From Persicaria tinctoria (taxonomy: Eukaryota; Streptophyta; Magnoliopsida; Caryophyllales; Polygonaceae): a DNA stretch of 64,000 nt. The notes beneath the pieces are model-generated. The model saw only the letters and a program-made list of their open reading frames with translations. It had not been told where the DNA came from and searched no databases. Both the position numbers and the translations under genes were made by a program. Location of the stretch: the NCBI GenBank assembly GCA_037127255.1, contig JBANSL010000016.1, positions 7,070,501 to 7,134,500 on the forward strand. The letters are read 5' to 3'. This document shows positions 23,288-35,266 of the stretch, one piece after another. Each line of letters opens with the position of its first letter. Position 1 is the first letter of the stretch.

Positions 23288-24580
23288 TGTTGAGACATAA
23301 GAGGAGGGAAACCGAGATTCATCACAAATGTGGACAGTGTGTTTGCATTTGTTTATGGGCTTTGACCCAATGTTTGGTCCATAGTTTAGGTCCAATGTAA
23401 ATGATGTTTGCTTTCCAAAACATTACATAAGTGTAAGGCGTCTGCAAGTTTGGTCAATACACATAAAACCACTTTTAGTCACCACTATAACAAACTCTCT
23501 CCCTCCAATGGAGAAGTTTCTTGCTCTTCAATTTTCCGTCATGGTATCAGAGCAGTAGAGCTCGTTTTCGTTCTTTCGATTCAATTCTCGTTCTACATAC
23601 TTCGTTCTTCTTCCATCTCGTTGCTCGATTGAAAGTCTGAATTCAATGGCGGCAGCAATCGTGATTGAATCAACAGATCCACTGTACCTTCACTCAAGTG
23701 AACATCCCGGTCTCGCTATTGTTACCGGATCCTTCGACGGCAAGAATTTTGTGAAATGGAAGAGGTCGGCCAAAATTGCACTAAGCGCGAAGAACAAGTT
23801 CAAGTTCGTTAGCGAAACACTCCCCAGACCTGATGGTGATGAGGCTCGTGGTGAGATCTGGGATCGCTGCAACGACATGGTAATTTCCTGGTTGGTGAAC
23901 ATCTTGGATGACGAGATTCGTAGCAGCGTTATGTATGCAAGCACTGCGAAGGAGATTTTGGAGGAACTTGAATCTCGCTATGGTCAAACCAATGGTGCTC
24001 GGCTTTACGCTTTGCATCGAGATCTCATCTTCTTCACTCAAGGTACGTCTTCAATTTCAGTTTACTTCAACAAACTAAAAGCATTGTGGGAGGAATATGA
24101 TAATTTGAGGGAGGTGCAACCGTGCACATGTGGATCTGGGAAGGATAATGTGAAATTTATTGAAGAACAGAAGTTGATGCAGTTTCTTTTAGGCTTGAAT
24201 GAGAGTTACACTGCTGCTAGGGGTGTTGTGCTCATGATGTAGCTTCTCCCTAGTGTCAGTATTGCCTATTCTATGATTTCGCAGGAGGAATCTCAACTTG
24301 AATTCAAGAATCAGGTAAACATGAGTGCAGATCTGACTTCGTCATTTAGTGTTGATGCAAAGAAGCATGAGGTGCAATCTCAACCGAAGAAATCGAAGAT
24401 GTTCTGTACCGGCCCATTGCAAGAAAACAAATCATGAAGTTGAGAAGTGTTACTTCCTTCATGGATTTCCAAGGAAGAACAACAACAACAACAAAGGCAA
24501 GAGAGTCGCTGCTCAAGTATCTGATGCTAATGATACAGTGAGTGTTCCAGAGCTCACACCTGCTCAGTACACGCAACTTC
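23288..24580 (+). mobile_element. Truncated Copia element: 5' LTR, primer site and gag only
   Basis: A likely LTR runs from TGTTGAG (23288) to CA (23541) and is followed directly by TGGTATCAGAGC (23542-23553), the initiator-Met primer site. The gag reading region follows and similarity stops near 24580; no pol and no second LTR were found. It is a 3'-truncated copy of a family different from the one at 782-7087. Confidence 0.78.
23646..24580 (+). pseudogene. Copia gag relic
   Basis: The ATG at 23646 opens a typical plant Copia gag (PLYLHSSEHPG near the N-terminus). An in-frame TAG at 24240-24242 interrupts it; the frame goes on beyond it and then shifts by one base near 24410, after which a zinc-knuckle region (CKKTNHEVEKCYFLHGFP) is readable. 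Sequence after LTPAQYTQLL is unrelated. Non-functional. Confidence 0.85.
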
Positions 24581-25189
24581 TTGTTTTTATTTTATTTAAA
24601 CACCATCAAATTTCTTATTTTATAGATTTGAGAAAACATTTATGTTTTATTCCTATTTTAAAAAATGTGATGAATTAAAAATCTGTTAAACCAACAAAAG
24701 TAAGGATGAAATTCTCCAAAAATACAACATGGGAAGATATTGGAAGACAAAGACTCCTTTTTTTGTTGTTGAATGAGCCCATGGGACCCGAATACGATAA
24801 AATGAAAAACGAAAAAAATCGATGGCTACACAGCAATGGAGCGTGTAGCCCTTCTTCTAATGTCATCCTCAATTAAAAAAAAGGATGATTTTAGGTGCCT
24901 CTAAGAAATTTGAATGGGTAATAAAGGATAAAGCAAAATTGACGAGGGAGTAAGCAACACGGTTCAATTTCTTGGCTAATTTACTAAGACTCCTAGTGAA
25001 ACATGTGTGTACAATTATTTGGAATTGATTGAATTATTTCTTTTCCATATGAAATGCAAACAACAATAGATCGATCTAGTTTAAGTACGAGAATTAATTA
25101 ATAAAAAGATGTGAGTTTATCATTTGGACTTTGGAATTAAATGATCGATGGAGTCGATTTAATTATAAATAACAAAATTATATCTATTG
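24581..25189. other. Intergenic, no feature seen
   Basis: This AT-rich sequence has no convincing reading frame, repeat or promoter. Confidence 0.4.
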
Positions 25190-25373
25190 AAGGCTAACCA
25201 GGTAAGTGTTTTCTGTAGGGAAACTAATGCGGTGACTGACAGGATTTCGCATCTGACTTACTGCAGCCTTACATGCCGATGATAGTTGGGCCACTGATCA
25301 AGAACTTCGAGTTCTCGTCCGTTCGAACGCTCTAGGAAAGAATAATTTTTATCTGACTTCCAAAAAAAAAAAA
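25190..25373 (+). mobile_element. LINE 3'-end remnant
   Basis: A short stretch reads VFCRETNAVTD in one frame, like the REAN..AD motif at the end of the RNase H domain of plant LINEs. About 100 bases later a run of 13 A follows. No target duplication was found, so the limits are approximate. Confidence 0.45.
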
Positions 25374-25780
25374 ATGGTGTATCACTAAAATAACCAGAGA
25401 AGGTATAGCCGTATAGATAATACGTGTGGATTAGTTGTTATTAAGCAATTAATGAATTTTGGTGAGATAAGTCTTGTTTTAACGACTTGAAAGTTTTAGT
25501 GCCCCAAATAATACATTTTATTTTTAGGAGAGATAACAGTAAGCGATCTTCTTTAATTAATTTTTCACCATCTATTTCCTACATCTAAAGCCTATTCCTT
25601 CCAATATTTTATAGGCCATCATGGTGACATAAAAAGCAAGCTAGACCGTAAAAAAAAATATGAAAAATTAGTATTTTTATCCTTAATCTCCTTAGATATA
25701 GTAAAAAATAGTAAAATTTATGAAAAATTAACAGACAAATGATTTAATTAGTAAAGCAAAATATTTTATGAAAATCTATA

Positions 25781-26160
25781 TCTATATCTATATAAAGTCT
25801 TAAAATAGAAGAATTTTTGCATATATGTAACATTCACATTAATCCTCTCATTTTTAACCTTTTTTTTTTTCCTTTTTTCCATTTTAGAATTGATTTTCAT
25901 CTTTAAAATAACCAATGAGTTTAATTCAAAATATTAAATTGATATATAACCTATATATTTGAAATTTTTCATATACTATCACAGATTCACAATCGAGTCG
26001 ATCTTGAACGAGCCTATTATACCCTTCTGTTATGATTTTTTCTTATAAGTTTAATTCAAAATATTAAACTAATATTTTTATTTAATTTCATAATATTAAT
26101 TTATATTATTTTTAAATTTTTATTTTTAAAAATCGCATTATGGACGGGAAATTGTATTAG
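25781..26160 (+). mobile_element. Degenerate short Helitron
   Basis: It starts TCTATATCTATATAAAGTCTTAA after an A and ends ...GGGAAATTGTATTAG before a T. The start resembles the 5' ends at 16555 and 51443, and the end resembles their 3' ends, but the terminal palindrome (cgcattatggacg) is decayed. Non-coding. Confidence 0.55.
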
Positions 26161-26791
26161 TTCGTATTATTTGCTTTAAAAAATCATCTATTTTAAATCG
26201 GATGGAAGTATGGATCAATTTAGAAAGTTGTGGGCCAAACTTGGGATTGGTTAAATTTATGTTGATCGGCCCGCCGGGCTGGATAGGTGAATCCATGAGC
26301 CATTGGGCCAATCAGTCCATATCGTTCTGTTTTTTTTTTATGAGAACCATATCGTTCTGCTGGTTTTTTCCTCTGTGTTTTCCATCATTTCATAGGTATA
26401 TATTTGTTGTAGTTGTATGAATCTGCCTGATAAATTAATATTCAATCTAAATCAGTATAAATTGAATGTTTTTGGAGTAATCAAGCTCACAGGGATAGTG
26501 ATTTTTGTATTGTATCCCATTTACTTTTAGGGGTTGTTTGTTAGAAGAGTAAAGAATAAAGGAAATTAATTAAATCTGATGTGTAAAAAGTATATGATCA
26601 TCTTTTTTCTTTTACAAGTCTAGAAGAAAAAATTAGGAAATCGAAAAACAGCAGAAGTGAAATAATAAATTTTGTATGAAAAAAAAATCAGACAACGAGA
26701 GTTATAGTTACACTTTTGAACCTTAACTTAAATATGAAATAGATTTATTGTATCCGAACTTAATTCTTCAGGTTTGACCAATACTGAGTAG
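26161..26791. other. Intergenic and 3' flank of copy D
   Basis: No feature was recognised. The part nearest 26791 should hold the 3' untranslated region of copy D, though it is not similar to that of copies B and C. Confidence 0.4.
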
Positions 26792-28620
26792 TTAATAAGC
26801 TATTTGACGCTTTGGTAAGCAACATTTGAATAGCTTCTTCACTAGTCGACCCAAGAGCTTAATCAATCTCACGGTCCACCAAGTAAGATGCCCTAGAAAA
26901 AGTAGTAACATGACGAAAAACCACGAACAATAGCTGTAGAGGATAACCTTTCTCACTAGCTCCAGATCTTCCTCGGGTGTCAAAGCATATAAGACAACAC
27001 CATAAGCTACTGACATAGCCGTTATAGCCACCCACATCGTCACCATAATCAAGACCAAAAAGAAACGTCTGCATGGCAACCCGCTTATGAGCAAGAGTAT
27101 ACTGCTCATAGAAGCCACTAACCCAACCGTGTTGAGAACGAGGAACACCTTGTAGTGGCCCTCGCTCTGTTGAGCCATGATGGGCAAGCCAGCTCTATGT
27201 GCAGTTTGGTTGGCAGTTATAGTAATGTTAATAGCAGTGGTATTCGTAGTCGTAGTAGTGTCTTGCCAGACTCCACCAGGAGGGTTTAGTCCAGCCTGGA
27301 AAGCCATGGTGGCAATCAAGGAGGCGACAACCATAAGAGCACTGCGTTGGTTCTCAAGCCATTCGAGGTGACGGTTTTTACCCTTTTCCTTTTCCCTTTT
27401 GATCTCCTCGGATTGCAACACATGGAATCGCTTGAGTGCCAACTTAAGTTGGTGGTCATTATTGACATCTTTGTTGCTTTGCTTGAAGATGTCCATTGAC
27501 GTCAAGCCCTTTGAATTTGGGGCGTTTTTCATTACTTTCCTGTCTCCGAGCAAGAAACGTACAATCTGTCAACAAAGTTATAAGAATTGCAAAACAAATA
27601 TTTGAGTGAAAGCCTATTTGATATGTATATATATGTATATATGTAACATTTAAATATCCAAACTTATATATATGCTTTCAATATCCAAACTTATATGTCT
27701 CGTGATGACTTGCCTATAGTATGCTCTAATTATTTACACTGAGCTCATTAATATATATGCTTTCAATTTTTTTTTCATATATAAATTCCTCCTAATACCA
27801 TAATTATTATTTTTACTACAATCAACTAATCAGAAATCCAGGTTCAAATGTCAAAACCAACATACTCAATTAATTAGAAATAATAATAAAAAAAATGTTG
27901 CAAATATAACCTTTTTGGTTGAAACGATCACAGCCCTTAACATATTAAAACTCTATCAAGCTATATTTTGAAGACAATGACCAAAAACCAAAGACCCAAA
28001 AAGTCATGACAATGTACCTCAAGTTGTTTATTAGCAACAGCGACGTGCATCACGGTGTTACCGTCTCCGTCGATGGCATTCAACATCTCGGCGTCACCCA
28101 CCGCGCCCACCACCAACTTCATCGCGTCTATCCGATTGTATTTCGCACACAAGTGCAAGATACTCTCTCCGATCCCACCACCAACCACCCCTACCCGCTC
28201 CCTAGCCGCAGGTGGTGCAGCCCTCAACAGCTCGTCAAGCACATGGAGGTGGCCCTTCACGGCCGCCACATGAATCGGGTTCATCCCATACATGTCACGT
28301 GTGAAGCACATGCCAGGGTTGATCGAAACCAGAGACTTTACGAGCTCTAGGTGGCCGTTCCCAGACGCTACGTGGAGAGGGGACGACTTATCGTTGGGGT
28401 CGAGCTCCTCGGATAGGCTAGGGTTTAGGCGGAGAAGCTCCCACGTGAACTGCAAGTGCCCGAGCTTGCAAGCCACATGGAGAGCAGTGTTGGTGGACGA
28501 TCTATACGCGATAAAGGAGTCTCTCTGGAGCAAGCCTTGCAAGACTGCCACGTCACCTCGTAAAGCCCCGTCGTATAGCAATTGGTTGATACTTGCAGTA
28601 GTGTTAGTGTTGTCCTCCAT
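26792..28620 (-). CDS. BDA1-like ankyrin repeat/PGG-domain membrane protein (copy D), two exons
   Basis: Exon 1 is 28018-28620 and exon 2 is 26792-27565, with a 452-bp GT-AG intron in the conserved place. The product is 458 residues, the longest of the family here. The ankyrin exon is nearly the same as that of copy B, and the two promoters and start regions also align, so B and D are recent duplicates. The PGG domain has NPPGG and four helices. The loop between the first two helices is enlarged, rich in Thr, Asn and Ile, and has three sequons (NTT, NIT, NQT). The start is the ATG at 28618-28620; an upstream in-frame start is not conserved. Confidence 0.9.
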
Positions 28621-28670
28621 GATTAATTTTGTGGTATGTAAAATATATTTCACAATTTGTGTATTTATTA

Positions 28671-28693
28671 TATGTATATATAGTTGAAGTCAA
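28671..28693 (-). promoter_or_regulatory. W-box and TATA region of copy D
   Basis: On the minus strand TTGACTT (28687-28693) sits a few bases upstream of TATATATACATA (about 28671-28682), about 55 bases before the ATG. The arrangement is nearly identical to that of copy B. Confidence 0.55.
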
Positions 28694-29224
28694 CCACAAC
28701 CAAGAGGAAAAAATTGTGGAATGAATTAATTCACACGAAAGTGATGAGAAATTTCATAGGATGCTTGATTTGGAGTTTGAATATATATGTTTGTGTGTGA
28801 ATTGATTTATTTCATTTTGGGGTTGAAATGTGAAAAGGATAATATATAAATGTACAAGTTCAAACTAAAAAGTAATATATAAGTGGCCAAGTTTGAATTG
28901 AAGGTGGACTTTGGAAATAAGTCAGATTATAGTAAAATAGTGATCATAACATAATTAACAAACCGGCAATGTATTAATTAAGTACGCGTGGAGTTTATAG
29001 TTCCAGAAGGAGGATGACAAAAATGCAAAGCTTTGCATGATGGAAATTATTGGATGTCAAAAATATCCCTATTTAACCCATATTTTCAAATATTTCCTAA
29101 CTCGTCCATCATTTTAGTATACTTCTGGGAAGGAGTTGCAAAAAATCTCCTACAATAATTAAAATTCAAAATTTCCTTATGGTTGTTAAACACATAAAGA
29201 CATATAAGAATAATAAGAACAATA
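28694..29224. other. Upstream region of copy D
   Basis: The first 80 bases align with the region upstream of copy B. The rest is AT-rich and shows nothing recognisable. Confidence 0.4.
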
Positions 29225-29431
29225 CTCCATCAGTTTTTTTTTAATGACTTTTTAAAGTTATGTACGTTTTTTTTAAAGGTAAAAACTACCTAAAATGTCA
29301 TTTTTTTTATTCAATCTTTTTTTAATAACATTATACTTATTACTAATAGGTACGGATTATGAGATTATTAAAAAAATTATTAAAAAACGTGTATAAATAG
29401 TAAAAAGTCAATTAAAAAGGAACCGATGGAG
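29225..29431. mobile_element. Stowaway-type MITE
   Basis: Terminal inverted repeats CTCCATCAGTTTTTTTTTAA and the complement of CTCCATCGGTTCCTTTTTAA bound a 207-bp AT-rich segment, with TA on each side (29223-29224, 29432-29433). Confidence 0.82.
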
Positions 29432-30579
29432 TACAAAACCAGTAATCAATTACCCTATTAACTTCTTTTAAAATATAATAGAACGTACTGAAACTTCAAT
29501 TTTTACCTAACAAATATTAATGTTTAAACGGTTTTTCTATCATATATCCTTATATTAAAAGCATAAGTTAAGAAGCTTTATTGAAAACTATTTTCCAAAA
29601 TTATATTATTTTAACTTTTCTTAAAATTGTGCTCTCCTAGGATTGATGTTATGTTTGATTATAAAAAATTTCCAACACAACTTTTTATTGTAGACTCTTA
29701 GATATAAGATAAAAAAAAAAACGTTACTTAAATACAAAACTTAGTGGGTGCTCAAATCATCATTGGTTTGGGTGAGCCTGTCTGGTGGCATGCCGCTTGA
29801 CTTATCGGTTTGTATCCTTTGCAGGCTGGGGCTCCCCTCCTCTTGGCTCTAATCATCTTTAGCAGGGAGAATTAGTGCACATCAAAAGCAACGTGGTACC
29901 ACATCCAAAACAACATGGTGATGTGGTGTATTTAGTTTCTGGGTACTCCTCCAAAATACTTCCGACAAGAATGTTCCTTAAACAATATATAATATAATGT
30001 TAGTTAGGTTTAAAGTTCAATTACAGTTACAAATATTTTTTATGCATCTTTTAGCGTCACTCCCTCTTCCAAAATAAATGTTATTTCATTTTTTGATATG
30101 TTTTTTTAAGAAATGAAAAGCTCTATAGCATATCGATTTTTTTATTCATTTAAAAAAAACTTGCACAAAACTAGTAATAGATGTATATACAATAAGGTTG
30201 TGATATATTGTAACCAACAAAGGCTATATATAAAGCCTCTTGTAAATAGAATGAGGTGAACACTTTTACAATAATACAACTGAGAGGGATTACAAAATAA
30301 ATCTGTTTTCTCTCTCTTGTCTGTTACAAAGTGTCTTAGGTATGGAAGCTTTATCTTCTTCTCGATTGCTTCTACCGTAACTGCAAGCTTCATCTACTCC
30401 TTAACAATTGTCTTTTTGTTAGATGATTTCAGATGGAGAAAATTAGGTGAGTTCAGATCACGGTTAATTGTAGATGAAAGAGGGCAATCCCTTGGCCTGA
30501 CAGTATGCTCGGGTAAGCTCCACCTAGAGGGCAAACTCTTGGGTCTGATGGGGTTATCAGTGCTTTAAGTGTGAGAGAT
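29432..30579. other. Intergenic with partial TRIM internal sequence at its end
   Basis: Most is AT-rich without features. A partial MITE end (cactccctcttccaaaataa) lies near 30060. From about 30478 the text repeats phrases of the small retroelement that follows (gagggcaa...cttgg... and gtttaagtg...gagat), as if another internal domain preceded it. Open frames near 30142-30568 have no recognised product. Confidence 0.4.
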
Positions 30580-30935
30580 TGTAACACCCTCGTCTCACAT
30601 TGAATACCATAAGAAGATTCGGAGTGATTTATAAGTTATTCAAACCATACTCATATCACTAGCTAGAGCTTTTCCTTTTCAGGCTCCAAATGAGGACAAG
30701 ACCTGAGAGGGCTTGGTGGCATGTGTTGACGCCTATTAAGACCCCAGGTCTTACAGATGGTATCGGAGTCGACTTTGTACTCGAAGGTATTCCGACAATT
30801 TGCTAGGATACACTCCACCCAAAGGGCAATTCCTTGGTCCTAACGGGATCGTTAGTGGTTTAAGTGGAGGAGATTGTAACATACCTATCCCACATTGGAT
30901 ATCATAAGGATGTTCGAAGTGATTTATATACAAGT
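30580..30935 (+). mobile_element. TRIM-like miniature LTR element, tandem and truncated
   Basis: An LTR-like unit runs from TGTAACACC (30580) to CTTACA (30755). Two bases later comes TGGTATCGGAGTC (30758-30770), a primer-site-like sequence. A purine run (aagtggaggagat) stands before a second TGTAAC at 30875, and the first 60 bases of this unit match the first LTR. The internal part is only about 119 bp, the size range of TRIM elements. The 5S-like boxes of Cassandra TRIMs were not seen. The second LTR is cut short. Confidence 0.55.
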
Positions 30936-31188
30936 GATTCATCTTCCTTATCCCCTCTTGGTGCCACCTCTCTTCCAAAACCACTTGTATTGACTATATG
31001 TGTATGTGTATGTATATATGAATATATGTGGGTATGTGTATATGTGTTATACACATATAATTTAGATTATAGAATATCATGACATAAAGATGAAGCACAG
31101 ATTTAAGTTTTGGCCCGAATTTGAAGGGCTATAACTTCATATACAGAAAAGGGAAACTATGATAGTGTCCATCGTGGTTAGTAACTAC
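30936..31188. other. Intergenic with TG/TA-rich tract
   Basis: A low-complexity tract of tatgtgtatg repeats lies at about 31000-31060. The rest has no recognised content. The last eight bases GTAACTAC (31181-31188) form one side of the target duplication of the next element. Confidence 0.5.
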
Positions 31189-34100
31189 TAGGGGTGTTAT
31201 TCGAGCCGAACGAGCCGAGCTTGACATGTTCAAGCTTGGCTCGAATGGGAGACGAGCCAAGCCGAGCTCGAGCCTAAAATTTATACGAGCTTTTTTTAGC
31301 GTTCAAGCTCGGCTCGCGAGCCCAATCACATGCTCGAGCTCGGCTTGATAAGCGCGTTCAAGCCGAACGAACGAGCTTAGGCTCGTTCAGGCTCGTTGCC
31401 CAAGCTCGTTCGTTCAAGCTCAATAGGCTCGTTTGAGTTGTTCAAGCTCGATAGGCTTGTTTAGTTGTTTAATGAACCACAAATATTTTCTACTAACAAC
31501 ACTTGCAGAAGTTCAATCTTACAGCACAAAGTCTAATTTTACAATTAGATTACAAGCAAAAGGACTAAAATTGAAAGCTTGCAGAAGTTCAATCTTGCAG
31601 CTTGGTTCTTCTTCTAGTCAAGCTCCTCTCTACCTGGTTCCTCTTCTTCTCGTCAATCTCCTCTTTTCTACTGCTCATAACAACAACAAGAATAGCATTC
31701 AACTATAAGATAATGCTAATTGCAAAGGAGAATACCTGCAAAGCAAGATTAACATACATATCAAAGGCGTATTATTCAGAGAGATAGAATGCGCATTATT
31801 CGAACTCCTAATTCACCACTAATACTATCATCCACAAGCAGTAGCACTAGCAGTCACTTACAATTGTGCGGTTTTGTGAGGGAATCGAGCGATCAATTGA
31901 CCTATCTAACAGAACAATGCATAGCAAATTCCAATTTATCCATTCCTAGGAATGCAAAAAACCCTAAATCAGTAGAAATTGATACAAAACAAAATCCAAA
32001 AGTGAGTGAGAGACTGAACTTACCGAATTCAACCAAAACTTACAAATCGATTCGAAAGTGAGCAACAGAGAGAGAGAGTGAAGGCAGCAGGGCGTCGGAA
32101 GTCGTCGAGAGAGATCTTTCTCAGATCTGAGATCTGGATCTTGGAGAGCAAGGTGAGCAGATCTGAGATATCTTTCTCATATCTCAGATCTGAGATTTCT
32201 TGGACAGCGGCGACGCAGAGAGCCGGAGGGAACTAGGGGTTAAGGGTCGTGGGAGCACGGCGCAAAGAGGGCAATCTGAGATCTCTTTCTCGCCGGAACA
32301 GGAGGCAAGTTCGTGAAAGAGGAGCGCATCTGGACTGTTGGAGGACGTCAAGTAGGGAGTAAGGGGTACGAGCCACGACGGAAGGAGGGAGAAAGGGAAG
32401 AGTGGAGGTCGGCGCCCGCAAAAAGGCAGAAGAACTGGAGAAAGAGGGAGGCAGGACTCAGGAGCGTCTTCCACATATATACCTCATATAACCTAGGGGT
32501 AATTTCGGAAATAAAACATATCGAGCTTCTGGGCTCGGCTCGGGCTCGGCTCGAGCTCGGCTCGGGCTCGTGTCGAGCTTAAAATACTGTTCAAGCTCGG
32601 CTTGTTAAACCAATTCGAACGAGCCGAGCCCGAGCTTTGTCGAGCCGAGCTCGAGCTGTTCGGCTCAGATACACTACAAAAAAAAATTATATTAGCGTCG
32701 GACAGTAGCAACGGCCTCAATTTTCCGTCGCCAATTAGTAGCTTTTTGCGACGGCAAATCACCCCGTGGCTTAATTTATAGAAAAAATAGGATTTTTTTT
32801 GGCGACTGCGTGTCACCGTTGCAAAAAATGAGGGGTTATTTTATTTTTTTTATTTTTAAAAAAGAAAAAATATGCTAACTGAACACACGTTTTTGTTTTA
32901 GGGTTTACAACACTTTAATCGAATGCCTGTTCCAACTTTCGATCATCTCCATCGCATTCGATCATCTCCATCGCATTCAACCATCTCCTATTGCGCCTCG
33001 TTGGGGTCACGCCCTCTCATCGCCGGCGGGGAGCTTGTGTTGGTGCCGCCGGTACTTCGCTCGTTGGTCTCAGGGCGTGACCATCTCTCACACTGCTTAT
33101 TGGGGCCGACCACGACCATCTTCGATTGCCTTTTTCCTTTGTTGTTGTTTTCTCTGCCTCCATTTCTAGGTAATCGTTGTTTTCTATGGCTTTTGTTCCC
33201 AATTTAGGGAAAGGGGGCTTCTAGGGTTGATCGATTATCGTTGTTTTTGTTCCCAGTTCCCAATTTTTTCGAATAGGGGAAAAGAGGTCCTAATTGATGC
33301 TCAATTGCAGTGCTTTTGTTACTGATTTCTTTATTGTACATATTCTTGGTTGATTTTTTCGTTTGATTTCACAATTAGGTTTTGCACCCGAGTTGAAAGT
33401 CACCCGAGCATTTGGTGTTGGATTTCTTAAACAGGTTTGTTTTCTAATCATATGTACTGATGTGAAAATTTGCTTTCGTTGTTTTGTTACACGTTGCTGT
33501 GAAGAGTTCATCCAGGCTATGAGTAGCTCTTATATCAAGTTATTAACCTTTTCTCATCAGTTGGTGATTGTGATTTTAATGGTCGTGCTTAGTTTAGAAA
33601 GTAAGTGATTTAATCTTACTTAATATCATCTAGCTAGTTTGATTGGAAATCTTATGTTTAAAGATGCTTAAAATAAGGTTGAGTGGATACATACAACTTG
33701 GGATTGGCTTTTTTCACTTGATGACCAACTTTGTGCTACTATTTCACTTCTGATAATTGGCATAGTTGTTAATTATCTTAATCTCATTTCTTTGTGCTCT
33801 TGCTACATATTTACCAACACTAGATGATTGAATTCAGATGCTTTTTATGGTTGAATTTTGAAAAATGGCTAGTTGCACTGATGTTTTATTTTCCAAATTA
33901 AGTCCTAATCCTGTTGTCACAAAACACCTTAAAGAGAAGATGTCATCTGTTGTTTTGGGCACTATCATATCATCACAACTTGACTGAACTGATGTTTTTT
34001 TGGGTTTCTCTAGATTATGGAAGAAACATTAAAACATCTTGCAAGTTTAGTTTTTTTTGTTTTACCAGGATTGCTTGGGTTTTTCAGTTTAGTCATTTGA

Positions 34101-34298
34101 ATGATTCATGTACTCTCCGTTTAGTCAATTTGAATGATTCACTCTCAATTTTATATCCAACTTATCTAAACTTTTTACTCATCATTTTTTTTCTCGGAGA
34201 TAGTCATTTATGTAAATAGAATATTTAGTAAATTAAATATGAATATTTAGTCAATCACATATGAATATTTCATTAATTTAATATGAATATGCAAAACA

Positions 34299-34491
34299 AG
34301 GGGTCAGGATCCCGTGGAGTTGAACTCCGTGGAGTTGAAAGAATTACCCAATAGGAATGCATCGACCCTAAAAAATAAATTAAAAAATGGCTAAATGCAT
34401 TTAAATCTAAACCATTTATTTAGAATTAAGTGGTTAGGATTTAACCAACTTCATATGGAGTTATTTTAGCAACTCCATGGGATCCAAAGTC
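34299..34491. mobile_element. MITE nested in the CACTA element
   Basis: Inverted ends share GGATCCC(G/A)TGGAGTTG. A direct repeat GCAAAACA (34291-34298 and 34492-34499) flanks it, 8 bp exact or 9 bp with one mismatch, as expected for hAT or Mutator MITEs. Non-coding. Confidence 0.72.
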
Positions 34492-35266
34492 GCAAAACAT
34501 TGGATATATTCAGCCAATAATAACTAAATGAGATAGATAAAATTATGGTCATCGTCAATATGTTAAATTGAGAATTAGGAAACAACATAAAATTAAATAT
34601 TTTTAATAAAATCAGTAAAAAAATATAGAAGAAAATTTTAGATGAATATTATGACATTGCCGAACTTGACTTTAATGGAACATTATAAAATTTATAAATA
34701 TTAAAAATATCTAGATATGAAATACTTCGTATGAGTAACTTAATATTCATTATGGGAGGACTATATTAGATATATTTTTGTATTTATGATTAACTTACTG
34801 TTCATATAGTAATTCAAGAATCATTTCTGTTAAATGAGTTATATAATACCTGACTCATATGTAGAACAGATTAGGTCCAATGTTATACCATGTTTTCATG
34901 TCAAATACTCCTATATTCGATTAGGTCCAATGTTGTCCAATATTGATTCTTCAAGTTCACTGTCATCATTTTGAGGGAGTGTTGGGTTTGTGCATATTTA
35001 GTTGTTTAGTTAAGTGCAGTACACAATCTCTCTTTTCTTCATCTTCTCTACAGCTCTTCCGTATAGGTTGAATATTCAAATTTATTCAGTTAACACCCTA
35101 TTCTACAATAGGTATATTTTAAGGACTAAAACTTAAAAAAAAGCTTTTTATTAAATTAATTAACACGTTTTTATTGCAAACAAATTAACACACCATATAT
35201 ATTACAAATCACTTACTTTTGCTACATATATATTGTGTCTGCTTTGTAATTGATTTGTAGGTAAAT

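Noticed and set aside
24346..24678. Short open frames around the gag relic as host genes
   Set aside because: They are pieces of the truncated Copia gag after a one-base shift, or its reverse strand.
28621..28653. Upstream extension of copy D by 11 residues
   Set aside because: The extension is absent in copies B and C, which start at the shared MEDN methionine.
30580..30935. Cassandra-type TRIM
   Set aside because: The 5S rRNA-like internal promoter boxes of Cassandra are not visible; only a general TRIM-like call is kept.
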